Assembly: GCF_014202295.1 (NCBI RefSeq)
Contig: NZ_JACHGM010000005.1
Location: forward strand, 1-48,355
Length of the DNA stretch: 48,355 nt
From: Borreliella afzelii
GTDB lineage: Bacteria; Spirochaetota; Spirochaetia; Borreliales; Borreliaceae
Direction: 5' to 3'
In this document: positions 16,753-24,287 of the stretch, piece by piece
How positions within the stretch are numbered: the first letter of the stretch is position 1
Layout of the letters: each line of letters opens with the position of its first letter
Program-made: the position numbers and the translations under genes
Notes under the pieces: generated by a model
What the model was told of the DNA's origin: nothing
The model's input: the letters and a program-made list of their open reading frames with translations, nothing else
Database searches by the model: none

Positions 16753-17097
16753 ATGTTAGAGACAAAAGTTAATGAAAACGATGTATATAATGAGCTCGTT
16801 AGGTTGGGTATGAATAAAATATTAGCAAGTGATTTGGCTACTAGATTTTATCATAATGAAATAACAATAAAGGATTTAGAGATTGTTAAACTAGAGCTTC
16901 AAGGTTTTGTAAGAGATGAAGTTAGCACTGTAAAAGATGAAATTAATATTGTAAAAGGAAAAATTAAAAGCTTAAAAACCGAATTCGATAGTAAATTAAA
17001 ACTTCATAATTGGATGATAGGAATTGTATTAGCCTCTCAAGGAACAATAGCAGGTATTTTAGTTAGTCTATTCTTTTATATAGTGAATAAATTATAA
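16753..17097 (+). CDS. bdr: Bdr protein (Borrelia direct repeat family)
   Basis: The 114-residue protein has the Bdr layout: an N-terminal conserved region (VYNELVRLGMNKILASDLATRFYHNEITIKDLE), a short repeat/coiled-coil part (~56-82, VSTVKDEINIVKGKIKSLKTEFDSKL), and a C-terminal membrane anchor (~87-111, WMIGIVLASQGTIAGILVSLFFYIV). Bdr proteins are inner-membrane anchored, carried in many copies on Borrelia plasmids, and of unknown function. The repeat region here is very short compared with large Bdr members. The gene sits directly after the partition operon but behind its own promoter. Confidence 0.9.
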   Translation: MLETKVNENDVYNELVRLGMNKILASDLATRFYHNEITIKDLEIVKLELQGFVRDEVSTVKDEINIVKGKIKSLKTEFDSKLKLHNWMIGIVLASQGTIAGILVSLFFYIVNKL

Positions 17098-17124
17098 AAT
17101 AAATAAAGTGAACATTACTTCTGC

Positions 17125-17140
17125 AATCTTTTAAAAGATT
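17125..17140. repeat. Palindrome AATCTTTTAAAAGATT after bdr
   Basis: A perfect 16-base AT-rich palindrome 28 bases after the bdr stop codon. It could fold as a weak hairpin at the transcript end; no T-run follows. Confidence 0.35.
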
Positions 17141-17331
17141 ATAAAAGCAATATATTCCCATTGATAATTATATAAAGCTTAAGTTGTCAACAAAAATCTT
17201 GAGAGTTATAAAATATTTATTTTTAAAGCCATAAATACTTTTTTTATTTAATGAAGAAAAAATGTTTTATAAATTTTTGGCATTAAACTAATAGAGAAGC
17301 TTTAAAAATTGCTTAAAGTAAAAAGAATTTT

Positions 17332-17567
17332 ATGAAAAGGATATAAGTATCTTAAAATATATTTCTTTATATTGTTTTTTATTCTTGTTTGCCAACACCA
17401 GAATATTTAGAAAGTGTCAAGGCTGGAATTTTAGGTTTTAAGCCAATTGAAGAGGATATTAAAGAAAATAATAAAAAATTACAAGGGATTTATTAGATGA
17501 GATTTTTTCAAATAATAAAGATTATTTAAACAAGATATTTAAAGAATATTCTGATTTAAATTTTTAA
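17332..17567 (+). pseudogene. Decayed lipoprotein gene (third copy of the 20232-type family)
   Basis: The leader and signal region match the gene at 20232, including the 5' inverted repeat. A two-base loss after ATGAAAA shifts the frame and gives an immediate stop. Further on, SCLPTPEYLESVKAGILGFKPIEEDIKENNKK is still readable in another frame. The end (RDLLDEIFSNNKDYLNKIFKEYSDLNF) does not match the family and may be the tail of a different gene fused by deletion. Confidence 0.8.
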
Positions 17568-17584
17568 AAAAATAAAGCAAAACA

Positions 17585-17658
17585 TACAAGTAATTACTTG
17601 TAAAATTTAAATAATTTTTATGCAATTGTCAGGAATTGTATTTGTATACCAATACAAT
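17585..17658. repeat. Two hairpins between lipoprotein and P13 pseudogenes
   Basis: TACAAGTAATTACTTGTA (17585-17602) is a perfect 18-base palindrome. ATTGTATT-(8)-AATACAAT (17635-17658) is a second stem, flanked by CAATTGTCA-like words that also form the hairpin after the intact P13-type gene (2493-2520). They lie where converging remnants meet and may be terminators left behind. Confidence 0.45.
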
Positions 17659-17771
17659 CCGAATTGTCAATTTAAAACCGCAGTAATAAGTTTTGTTGAT
17701 TGCTTTTTAAAATTTAAAGTTTTTAACAAAGTCTATTTATTATTAGATTGTAAAAATTATTATCTTACATC

Positions 17772-18193
17772 TATTTAACAACTTTTTTAAACAACAGCTG
17801 GAATTCGCTTATCTAATATCAAGGATGGGTTCAAACTTTTCAAGTTCAGAGTTGAGTCTTTTTAAAAGATTTTCATTATGCTAATTTACATTTGTAAATT
17901 AGCATAATAAGTGAGGTTACATGTAATGCTACAACTATACTTGTTCTTGCTTCTACTAGTAGGGAGCCGGGCAATTGTGTTTTATTGGTGTTTAGAATAA
18001 TTCCAGTTCCTAAAAGTATTGTCCCCAATAAACTGAATACAAGCACTGAGTCATCAGTAATATAATCCCCTTGGACAAAGGATTCTACTTTAAAAGGCAA
18101 AAATAAATTTAAAAGGAATGGTACTTTTGGATTCATTTTTTTCTTCCTGGTATCGTTTAAGGACCCCTTTAATCTTTTTAATATCTTTTCCAA
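17772..18193 (-). pseudogene. Decayed P13-family gene
   Basis: On the minus strand an open frame of ~105 codons (18193 to 17876) keeps VPFLLNLFLPFKVESFVQGDYITDDSVLVFSLLGTILLGTGIIL, clearly parallel to the intact P13-type protein at 1967. The C-terminal segment (NLLKRLNSELEKFEPILDI) follows in a shifted frame. The signal peptide is gone: DNA upstream still aligns with the EDTVGKGI region, but the only start available is a TTG without a ribosome-binding site. It should not reach the outer membrane. Confidence 0.85.
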
Positions 18194-18536
18194 TTGGATC
18201 TTGTTTATATTATTAAATGATTAGTAGTTACAAATAAAATTATATAATAAATAAAAGGATTAATTATAAAGAAATAAATCAATCTTAAAATTATTAATCT
18301 CCTTTTTTATTTTATTTATTGCTATTAACACAATAAGTGAACTGCTATTTCTAAATCAAATATTTATAGAAATTACTTTTAAATATAATTCTTGTAAAAG
18401 ATGTGCAATTGATAATATTAATCTATTACTAACCGTTATTACTAAATTAAAGATTATAGAAATAGTAGTTTGCTTATTTAGAATGATTATCTAAATCATA
18501 GGTGAAAAGTTATTTGCAATCTTTAGCTAAAACATT
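18194..18536. other. Gene-free stretch with two AACT(A/G)CTATTTCTA copies
   Basis: No gene is visible. AACTGCTATTTCTA lies at 18340-18353 and an inverted AACTACTATTTCTA at 18457-18470, the latter paired with a degenerate AACCGTTATTA (~18431-18441) to form an imperfect inverted repeat. This resembles the arrangement near 4725 and 6886. Confidence 0.5.
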
Positions 18537-18563
18537 AAGCCTATCTTTAATAAAGATAGGCTT
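18537..18563 (-). terminator. Strong terminator hairpin of the 320-aa lipoprotein gene
   Basis: Thirteen-base inverted repeats (AAGCCTATCTTTA / TAAAGATAGGCTT) flank a single base, 27 bases beyond the stop codon at 18590. On the minus strand it is followed by AATGTTTT. It is the paralogue of the hairpin at 4474-4501. Confidence 0.75.
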
Positions 18564-18589
18564 TTATATTATTATAATTTTAATACTAC

Positions 18590-19552
18590 TTAAAAGTTTT
18601 TTATTGAAAGTATGTCACTTTTTAGCTTTTCTGCTTCTTCCTGGTTTTCTTCAATTTGTTTTATAATTTCCTCTACATGAAGTTTAAGCTTGGTGGTATC
18701 TGTTTGTATAGAATTCTTATTATCTTGATAATCTAATAAAAGTTGTTTTAACATTTTTGAGACGATTGCTTTTGTAGATAATAATTTTTCAAACAAATCT
18801 TTAAGATTCTCTAAATCCGAAATCCCTAGTTTGTCTAGATTATCTTTTTTTGGATATAGGTGAATAATCACGTAGTCGATATTGCCCCCCAATGCGCTAG
18901 AGGTATTAAATATGCCTTCTACTTCATTTGCCAATATTATAATTTCTGAAAATTTCTTTAATTCACTAGTATCCATATCATTTAAGATCCCGTAAGTCAA
19001 TTTTCTATAGGCTTTAGATCTTTCGGAATTATCGGATACTGTTTCGCGTGGTTCTTCATGCCATCTCAATCTTTTGAAAGCCCATATTCCATATTGGTCC
19101 GTAGGTTCTTCTTTTAATCTTTTTTCATATTTTTCTTTATCTGCGTTTGCTTTTTCTATTAAGTTTCTTAAATCATTAAGCAGCATGTTTTTTTTCCTTT
19201 GATTTTGGTCTGCTACTTCTTGATTTTGGTCTGCTACTTCTTGATTTTGGTCTGCTACTTCTTGATTTTGGTCTACTACTTCTTGATTTTGGTCTACTAC
19301 TTCTTGATTTTGGTTTGCTACTTCTTGATTTTGGTTTGCTACTTCTTGATTTTGGTTTGCTACTTCTTGATTTTTTTGGTTTATTTCTGTTTTAGGGCTT
19401 AATCCTTTTTTATTAGATTTTATTCTTTTTTTATTAGATTTTAATCCTTTTTTACTAGAATGATACTTTATATCTTTTTGATTGGTGTTAAAATCCGGAT
19501 TGCAAGCTAAAAATAAAAAAACAAACAAGCTTACAATTATATTATATTTCAT
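18590..19552 (-). CDS. Virulent-strain-associated lipoprotein with 7-residue repeats (320 aa)
   Basis: The signal peptide MKYNIIVSLFVFLFLAC places the acylated cysteine at residue 17, followed by NPDFNTNQKD. Residues 61-116 are eight copies of a seven-residue unit NQEV(A/V)(N/D)Q. The conserved family domain (LLNDLRNLIEKANADKEKYEKRL...DQYGIWAFKRLRW...LFEKLLSTKAIVSKMLKQLLLDYQ) fills ~120-320. It should be anchored in the outer membrane. The domain is close to that of the 280-aa paralogue at 3615, but the spacer repeats differ in sequence and number. The ribosome-binding site AAGGAGA is present. Confidence 0.88.
   Translation of the reverse strand: MKYNIIVSLFVFLFLACNPDFNTNQKDIKYHSSKKGLKSNKKRIKSNKKGLSPKTEINQKNQEVANQNQEVANQNQEVANQNQEVVDQNQEVVDQNQEVADQNQEVADQNQEVADQNQRKKNMLLNDLRNLIEKANADKEKYEKRLKEEPTDQYGIWAFKRLRWHEEPRETVSDNSERSKAYRKLTYGILNDMDTSELKKFSEIIILANEVEGIFNTSSALGGNIDYVIIHLYPKKDNLDKLGISDLENLKDLFEKLLSTKAIVSKMLKQLLLDYQDNKNSIQTDTTKLKLHVEEIIKQIEENQEEAEKLKSDILSIKNF
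19205..19372 (-). repeat. Tandem array of eight 21-bp repeats inside lipoprotein gene
   Basis: Each unit codes for NQEV(A/V)(N/D)Q. Sub-variants are grouped (three AN, two VD, three AD), which points to expansion by local duplication. The array has the same length in both arms. Confidence 0.9.
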
Positions 19553-19690
19553 AAATACTCTCCTTACTTTAAATCTAATAATTAATATAATGCAATATTA
19601 ATATAATATAATAATTATTATTAATTAATAATTATTATAATTCAATATTAGTATAATCCAATATTTAATATAAAATTTTATTGTATTAAT
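19553..19690 (-). promoter_or_regulatory. Upstream region of the 320-aa lipoprotein gene with inverted repeats
   Basis: The leader carries repeated ATTGAATTATA/ATTGCATTATATTAAT words like those upstream of vraA, plus an AT-rich inverted repeat around 19608-19633. Any one promoter is hard to choose because several -10-like TATAAT/TATATT words occur. Confidence 0.35.
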
Positions 19691-19756
19691 AATAGATTGT
19701 TGAAATAATAATATTTTTATTATTAGAAGTTTTATAATATTTTGATTAATTTTTAA

Positions 19757-20068
19757 GACCTAATAGATGATAATAAGGATCAAATCAATATTGTGTTTAA
19801 AAACATAAATAAGGAAGAATTAATAATTAAAGATATAAGTAGGGGGTAAAAAATTAACCAAAGGGGTATTAATTTAATTGCTAAGCATTCTAATTTGAAT
19901 TAACCTATAAATTATGCTATTGAAAATATTTAAGAAGAGTTTGAGCTAAATAAAAAATATTCTAGGGTTTATGTTTTTATATATTGGGCTATTATAAATA
20001 ATTTTTTTAAAAATATTATTTATCTTGCAATACTTTTTTGTTTTTACTATTTTTGGTGTAAAACTTAA
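19757..20068 (+). pseudogene. Decayed gene for a small membrane-anchored protein (unidentified)
   Basis: One plus-strand frame stays readable for about 100 codons but holds three stops. It reads DLIDDNKDQINIVFKNINKEELIIKDIS..., KINQRGINLIAKHSNLN, then EEFELNKKYSRVYVFIYWAIINNFFKNIIYLAILFCFYYFWCKT with a C-terminal membrane segment. A second, rearranged remnant of the same gene lies at 23041-23248. I do not know the family; a tail-anchored plasmid protein seems likely. Confidence 0.5.
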
Positions 20069-20151
20069 TTGTCTATAGGTAGCTTAAGCTTTGCACTAAA
20101 AATTATTTTATCCTAAATGTTTATTTTTCTATTTATGCACACTTTTTTTGA

Positions 20152-20157
20152 TATAAT
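20152..20157 (+). promoter_or_regulatory. -10 element TATAAT for lipoprotein gene
   Basis: TATAAT lies 75 bases upstream of the ATG at 20232. The leader contains CTTTAA-...-TTAAAG just before the ribosome-binding site AAAGGA, as in the two paralogous copies. Confidence 0.55.
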
Positions 20158-20231
20158 GAGAAAATATTGTGAATTTTTGATATTAAATTAATGGAGAGGC
20201 TTTAAAAATTACTTAAAGTAAAAGGAATTTT

Positions 20232-21086
20232 ATGAAAAAATGGATAAGTATTTTAAATATATTTTTATTTGTATTGTTTTTTTATTCTTGTTTGCCAACA
20301 CTAGAATATTCAGAAAGTATTAAGGCTGGAATTTTGGATTTTAAGCCAATTAAAGAAGATAATAATAAAAATATTGAAGAATATAGTAAAAAAAATATTA
20401 AAGAAGATAATAACAATATTTATTGTGTTGATGAAGAATTTAGGTTAAATGAAATAAAAGAGGGAGAAGTTTCGCAATTATTTGCAGGAGGTTATGTTAC
20501 ATGGGCAAAATCTGGTAATTTAAGGGCTATAAAAGATAAAAACAATAATTTGATTCAAGATCTTAAAGGACTTAAGTATTCGTATATTTTTTCACCCATT
20601 CGATTTAAAACTTTATCATTACTATGGTTTGGCTATAATTATTATATTAATGATAATAACTACAAGATATTGGGCAATGAAGTCCCAATAGCTAAAATAA
20701 TAGCATTTGAGTCAACTAAAGAGTTTGAAGAAAAATATGAAGTTAAAAGCCTAAAGTTAATTTCTGAGGGATCAAATATTGATTTTGAGCAATATAGAAC
20801 TGGTGTTGCTAAAATTAGTTTAAAAGAGACTTCAAAAGAGCTTGGATACATTAATTCATATAATTTTGGAGTTTTTAATAATGACTTAACAAATTCTTTT
20901 AAACTTCTTTATAAGAAGAGTGGATGTAGTTATATGCTTGCGCATTTTACTATAAAAGATAAACAAGTTAATGAAGATAAAACCTATGAAATTGCATTAA
21001 ATATAAAGTTATTTGCTGATACTATTAAGCTAATATTTGATAAGTATCCAAATTTATCAACTGAAAAATTAAAGGGTCTCTATTGA
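20232..21086 (+). CDS. Plasmid lipoprotein, 284 aa (intact member of a three-copy family)
   Basis: The signal peptide MKKWISILNIFLFVLFFYSC gives Cys20 as the lipidated residue. A short acidic/Asn-rich tether follows (to ~75). Then comes a globular-looking part with FAGGYVTWAKSGNLRAIKD, SPIRFKTLSLLWFGYNYYI, GNEVPIAKIIAFESTKEFEEKYEVKSLKLISEG and SGCSYMLAHFTIKDKQ. I do not recognise it firmly; it may belong to the Borrelia S2-like lipoproteins. Copies at 7037-7889 and 17332-17567 are frameshifted, so this is the only functional one. It has its own promoter and long leader. Confidence 0.85.
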   Translation: MKKWISILNIFLFVLFFYSCLPTLEYSESIKAGILDFKPIKEDNNKNIEEYSKKNIKEDNNNIYCVDEEFRLNEIKEGEVSQLFAGGYVTWAKSGNLRAIKDKNNNLIQDLKGLKYSYIFSPIRFKTLSLLWFGYNYYINDNNYKILGNEVPIAKIIAFESTKEFEEKYEVKSLKLISEGSNIDFEQYRTGVAKISLKETSKELGYINSYNFGVFNNDLTNSFKLLYKKSGCSYMLAHFTIKDKQVNEDKTYEIALNIKLFADTIKLIFDKYPNLSTEKLKGLY

Positions 21087-21764
21087 TGAATAATGAATGA
21101 CCGAACGATATTTTGAAAATAGAAACATAAAATTCCATTTAGATTAAAAGTTTTTCTTAAAGTTTTTTATATTATGATAATTGTTAGTCTTGTTTTATAT
21201 TTTTATTGAGGGAGTATTTTTAATATTTTGTAAGATAAATTTTATTATTTAATAATAATCTAAGCTGTAATTGAATTTTATTTTTCATGATTTTATCTAT
21301 TCAATAATAATAAAATAAAAGTTAACACAACATTGCAAAGATATAGACATCTTAATTAAATTTTTTGACTCCTAAATAATTCTATTAAGAAATAAAAATT
21401 TTCCAATTATAGCTAATGCGATTTACAATAAAATGGGACCAATAACCAAATCAATCTTGTTTTATTGGTTGAGCTAGGTTGTTGTATATTACAATAGACC
21501 CCTTTAAAAGAATATATAGACTTTATGGTTGTGAGTATTGTAATTTACTATTTTTGATAGATGCGGTACCAATTAATTGTAAGATTAAGATAAATAGTCT
21601 ATTGATATTGAAAGTGTTTAGATTTAATAATATTATTTTGTGTAAAATTCACCTATATCTAAATTTAAAAGCGCTTACAATTAAATTGCGAGTGGAGAAT
21701 TCTTTTGCTTTTTCAATAAAAAATTCCATCATTTAACGTTTTTGTATTTATAATAATTTGCAAA
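21087..21764. other. Gene-free stretch between lipoprotein genes
   Basis: I see no gene I would defend. A plus-strand frame from TTG at 21479 to 21736 lacks a ribosome-binding site and has random-looking composition. On the minus strand a short frame near 21730 (MMEFFIEKAKEFSTRNLIVSAFKFRYR) might be the start of a lost gene. The rest is AT-rich with no named feature. Confidence 0.4.
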
Positions 21765-21831
21765 AAATAACAACTAGTCAAATTTCTTACTAGTTGTTAT
21801 TTACATATAAAAAAGTTTAGATATATCTAAA
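21765..21831 (-). terminator. Double hairpin terminator of vraA
   Basis: Immediately after the vraA stop, TTTAGATATATCTAAA (21816-21831) is a perfect palindrome followed on the minus strand by CTTTTTT. Further on, 14-base arms (21765-21778 and 21789-21802, core AACAACTAGT) form a second stem followed by T-rich sequence. Together they should end minus-strand transcription efficiently. Confidence 0.75.
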
Positions 21832-21832
21832 G

Positions 21833-22867
21833 TTATTCATCAACACTGTTAACAATATTCTCTTTAATTTTTTCAAAATTAGATTTGTTTTTAAGGTATT
21901 CTTTAACCCCTTTTAATTCTGATTTTAGTTTATCTAAGTCCGATTCAATTTCGACAACCTTTACGTTTTCTTTTAGCTTGGGTTCATTGCTTCCCCAAGT
22001 ATATCTTTGATTATCCACATTTAATTTAGCTCTTAAATTGCTTCTAGTATCTCTTAATTTTTCCAATAACTCTTTTAAATCTGTATCTAAATCATCATAC
22101 CAAACAGTGTATATGGCATTGCTACCATCGGTAAAATGGTCATATATAGGGCCTGTAATTTTATCTATAGCTTCTGTTGCTGCTACTATTTCCCTCTTTA
22201 CATCCTCTAATAACAAACTTTTATGTTTGATAGCATCGATGTCTCTATTTATCTCGTCTATTTTTTTTGTAAGTATTTCGATTTTATCTTTAGCTCGTTT
22301 TTCTTCTTCTTCTTTTTGCCTTTGTTTTTCTTCTTCTTCTTTTTGCCTTTGTTTTTCTTCTTCTTCTTTTTGCCTTTGTTTTTCTTCTTCTTCTTTTTGC
22401 CTTTGTTTTTCTTCTTCTTCTTGTCTTTGTTTAATTTTTCTTTGTTCTTCTTCAGTTTTAGCTAGTTCTTGTTCTGTTTTTTTTGGACTTTGGGCATCTT
22501 TTATAGATGAAGTTCCTTGAGATTTTGTAGATTCTAATAATTCTGCAGCTTCTATGTCATTTGTTGACCCAATTGATCTTGATCTTTCTTCTGTTGACAT
22601 ATCAATCGGTTCACCGATCGATGTTAACGGCTCCCCTATTCTCTTATTATTTACAGATTCTTCTACGGTGATTTTTGTTGCTATATCTGTTCCAGATAAA
22701 TCAGCTGCACTTTTTCTTGATCTTGATACTGGGATTTTACTTTTTCCCAAATCTGTTAAAGTAGATGTTTCTTTGCTTGTTTTTTCTTTTTGATTGGGGC
22801 TAAAGTCTGGATTGCAGGAAGTTAAAAATAAAAAGACAAATATGCTCGCAATTATATTATGTTTCAT
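21833..22867 (-). CDS. vraA: VraA-like repetitive lipoprotein antigen, 344 aa (left-arm allele)
   Basis: The signal peptide MKHNIIASIFVFLFLTSC has its lipobox cysteine at residue 18, followed by NPDFSPNQKE. A Ser/Thr-rich stretch leads to a charged repeat region (148-191): one RQEEEEKQ plus four RQKEEEEK(Q/R) units of nine residues. A helical C-terminal part (DKIEILTKKIDEINRDIDAIKHKS...VWYDDLDTDLKELLEKLRDTRSNLRAKLN) ends the protein. This is the architecture I remember for VraA (BBI16 of lp28-4), a repetitive antigen tied to infectivity. The ribosome-binding site is AAGGAGA. The right-arm copy has one repeat fewer. Confidence 0.85.
   Translation of the reverse strand: MKHNIIASIFVFLFLTSCNPDFSPNQKEKTSKETSTLTDLGKSKIPVSRSRKSAADLSGTDIATKITVEESVNNKRIGEPLTSIGEPIDMSTEERSRSIGSTNDIEAAELLESTKSQGTSSIKDAQSPKKTEQELAKTEEEQRKIKQRQEEEEKQRQKEEEEKQRQKEEEEKQRQKEEEEKQRQKEEEEKRAKDKIEILTKKIDEINRDIDAIKHKSLLLEDVKREIVAATEAIDKITGPIYDHFTDGSNAIYTVWYDDLDTDLKELLEKLRDTRSNLRAKLNVDNQRYTWGSNEPKLKENVKVVEIESDLDKLKSELKGVKEYLKNKSNFEKIKENIVNSVDE
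22295..22426 (-). repeat. 27-bp tandem repeats of vraA, four full units plus one variant
   Basis: Each 27-base unit codes for RQKEEEEK(Q/R); the first unit is a 24-base variant lacking Lys. The matching array in the right arm (25957-26061) has three full units. This one-unit difference is the sole length difference between the two arms. Confidence 0.92.
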
Positions 22868-22896
22868 AAAAATACTCTCCTTATTTAAAATCTAAT

Positions 22897-22981
22897 AATT
22901 AATATAATTCAATACTTAATATAATTCAATAATTAATATAATTCAATAATTAATATAATTCAATAATTAATATAATTCAAT
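22897..22981 (-). repeat. Five 17-bp direct repeats upstream of vraA
   Basis: The minus-strand unit is A(T/G)TGAATTATATTAATT-like: ATTGAATTATATTAATT, with AGT for the last three bases in one unit. Five complete copies and a partial one lie 30 bases before the start codon. Each unit holds TTGAAT and TATATT. The TTGAAT of one unit and the TATATT of the next are exactly 17 bases apart, the best spacing for a sigma-70 promoter, so the array can present several overlapping promoters. Confidence 0.75.
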
Positions 22982-23040
22982 ACTTAATATAAATTGTATT
23001 GTATTAAATATTGATTATTGGAATATATTTTTATTACCAT

Positions 23041-23248
23041 AATCTTATATCTTCCATTATTAATTCTTCCTTATTTATGTTTTTAAACACAATATTGATT
23101 GATCTTTATTATCATCTATTAAAGCCTTAAAAATTAATCAAAACATTTATTTATAAATAGGGTTTTAAAAAAATCAACTAAAGGTGTTGATTTAAGCGTA
23201 AAGCATTCTAATTTAAATTATCTTCCATACAAGTATTTAAACTTATAA
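23041..23248. pseudogene. Rearranged remnant of the 19757-20068 gene
   Basis: Bases ~23041-23140 on the minus strand match the start of the remnant at 19757 (DLIDDNKDQ...), with a lost base. Bases 23168-23248 on the plus strand read KKSTKGVDLSVKHSNLNYLPYKYLNL and match its KINQRGINLIAKHSNLN part. The two pieces now face opposite ways, so an inversion split the gene. The remaining sequence to 23520 holds no gene I can see; AACTTTTAAAAGTT (23460-23473) is a palindrome. Confidence 0.5.
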
Positions 23249-23546
23249 TTCTTTTGTTTATATTTTTAATAAAATTTGATTTTAATAAAATCATTATTAT
23301 TTAATTTTTATGCATGTGTTTATAAATTAAATTTATAAGGATATAATTTAAATATTTAATTTTCATAAATCAATATAATGATTTGGTATTTAACAATTCT
23401 TGAGAAAAGATAAAATTGGTATATATTTATCTTTTAGAGGAATCTATCTTACCTAGCAGAACTTTTAAAAGTTTACTAAAAATAGTATTTAGACAAATTT
23501 ATATATTTGTAGATTGTTTTAGCAGCAAGGTGGAGAAGGAGTATGT

Positions 23547-24095
23547 ATGAGGATTTTGGTTGGTGTTTGCATGATAATATTAGCTTTATTAGGTTGTTAT
23601 TTGCCTGATAAGCAGAAACAACAAGCCGTTCAAACTTTTTTTGAGAATTCACAAAGTAGTGATATAGGTTCTGATGAGATTGTTGCTGATGGGATATTTG
23701 ATAATTTAAAATTATATATGACTGAGCATAATTTGCTAGTTGATATAAAAAAGGCCATAATCAGTTTAAAAGATCCTAATTATCGTGCTGTACCCCCAGT
23801 TGACGACTATAATGAGGAGTATTTTAATAAATTCTTTTTAGAGCTAGGTTCTGAGCGATCTAAAGAATTGATTAAGTTGTTTGGTAGGATAAAAAATGAT
23901 CGGAATGATGATAAATTTAAAAGAAAAGCTCATTGGCTATATTCATGTATAAGGGAGCTATATTCTTCAGATATTAAGTATTCTGGTGAAGACGGGTATG
24001 AATATTGGTATGGTGGGAGGGAATTTTTTATGCCTAGGCCTACTATTGATGAACAATATTTAAAAGCGAAGAAAGTAATAGGACAGCAGGTTTAA
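23547..24095 (+). CDS. Telomere-proximal lipoprotein, 182 aa
   Basis: The short signal peptide MRILVGVCMIILALLGC carries a classic lipobox LLGC, with the lipidated cysteine at residue 17. The mature part has no repeats; characteristic stretches are DGIFDNLKLYMTEHNLLVDIKKAIISLKDPNYRA, EYFNKFFLELGSERSKELIKLFGRI, RKAHWLYSCIRELYSSDI and the aromatic GEDGYEYWYGGREFF. I think it belongs to the family of putative outer-membrane lipoproteins found near plasmid ends (BBK53/BBI42/BBQ03-like), recalled not verified. GGAGAAGGAG precedes the start; an out-of-frame ATG lies four bases upstream. It reads toward the right telomere and stops 96 bases from the tip. Confidence 0.85.
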   Translation: MRILVGVCMIILALLGCYLPDKQKQQAVQTFFENSQSSDIGSDEIVADGIFDNLKLYMTEHNLLVDIKKAIISLKDPNYRAVPPVDDYNEEYFNKFFLELGSERSKELIKLFGRIKNDRNDDKFKRKAHWLYSCIRELYSSDIKYSGEDGYEYWYGGREFFMPRPTIDEQYLKAKKVIGQQV

Positions 24096-24170
24096 AATGA
24101 TTTTTGGTTATTAATGTAATGAAGTCAGTTTTAGGTTAAAGATATTTGAATCTCTCTTAAGGTTAGCTTT

Positions 24171-24212
24171 TATACTAAAAAAATATAATATATATTATAT
24201 TTTTTTAGTATA
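24171..24212. repeat. Replicated right telomere junction (centre of the whole inverted repeat)
   Basis: The symmetry centre is between 24191 and 24192. TTAGTATA (Box 3) lies 14-21 bases from the tip on the right (24205-24212) and mirrored at 24171-24178, exactly the spacing seen at the left telomere. In the true plasmid this is the covalently closed right hairpin end, and everything from 24192 on is the second copy. Confidence 0.92.
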
Positions 24213-24287
24213 AAAGCTAACCTTAAGAGAGATTCAAATATCTTTAACCTAAAACTGACTTCATTACATTAATAACCAAAAATCATT

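Noticed and set aside
19205-19372. Possible CRISPR array
   Set aside because: Repeats are directly adjacent, in frame and coding, with no spacers; the same holds for 22295-22426 and 22897-22981.
19199-19402. Repetitive hydrophobic frame (ILVCYFL repeats) on the plus strand
   Set aside because: Antisense shadow of the 21-bp repeats in the lipoprotein gene 18590-19552.
21479-21736. 85-codon frame starting at TTG
   Set aside because: No ribosome-binding site, random composition, and no match to any pattern I know; kept only as a note on the gene-free stretch.
22038-22520. Long Ser/Cys/Phe-rich frames antisense to vraA (and 25863-26318 in the right arm)
   Set aside because: They are mirror readings of the GAA/AAA-rich repeats of vraA, with repetitive SSSFCLCF or FFFLPLF products and no ribosome-binding sites.
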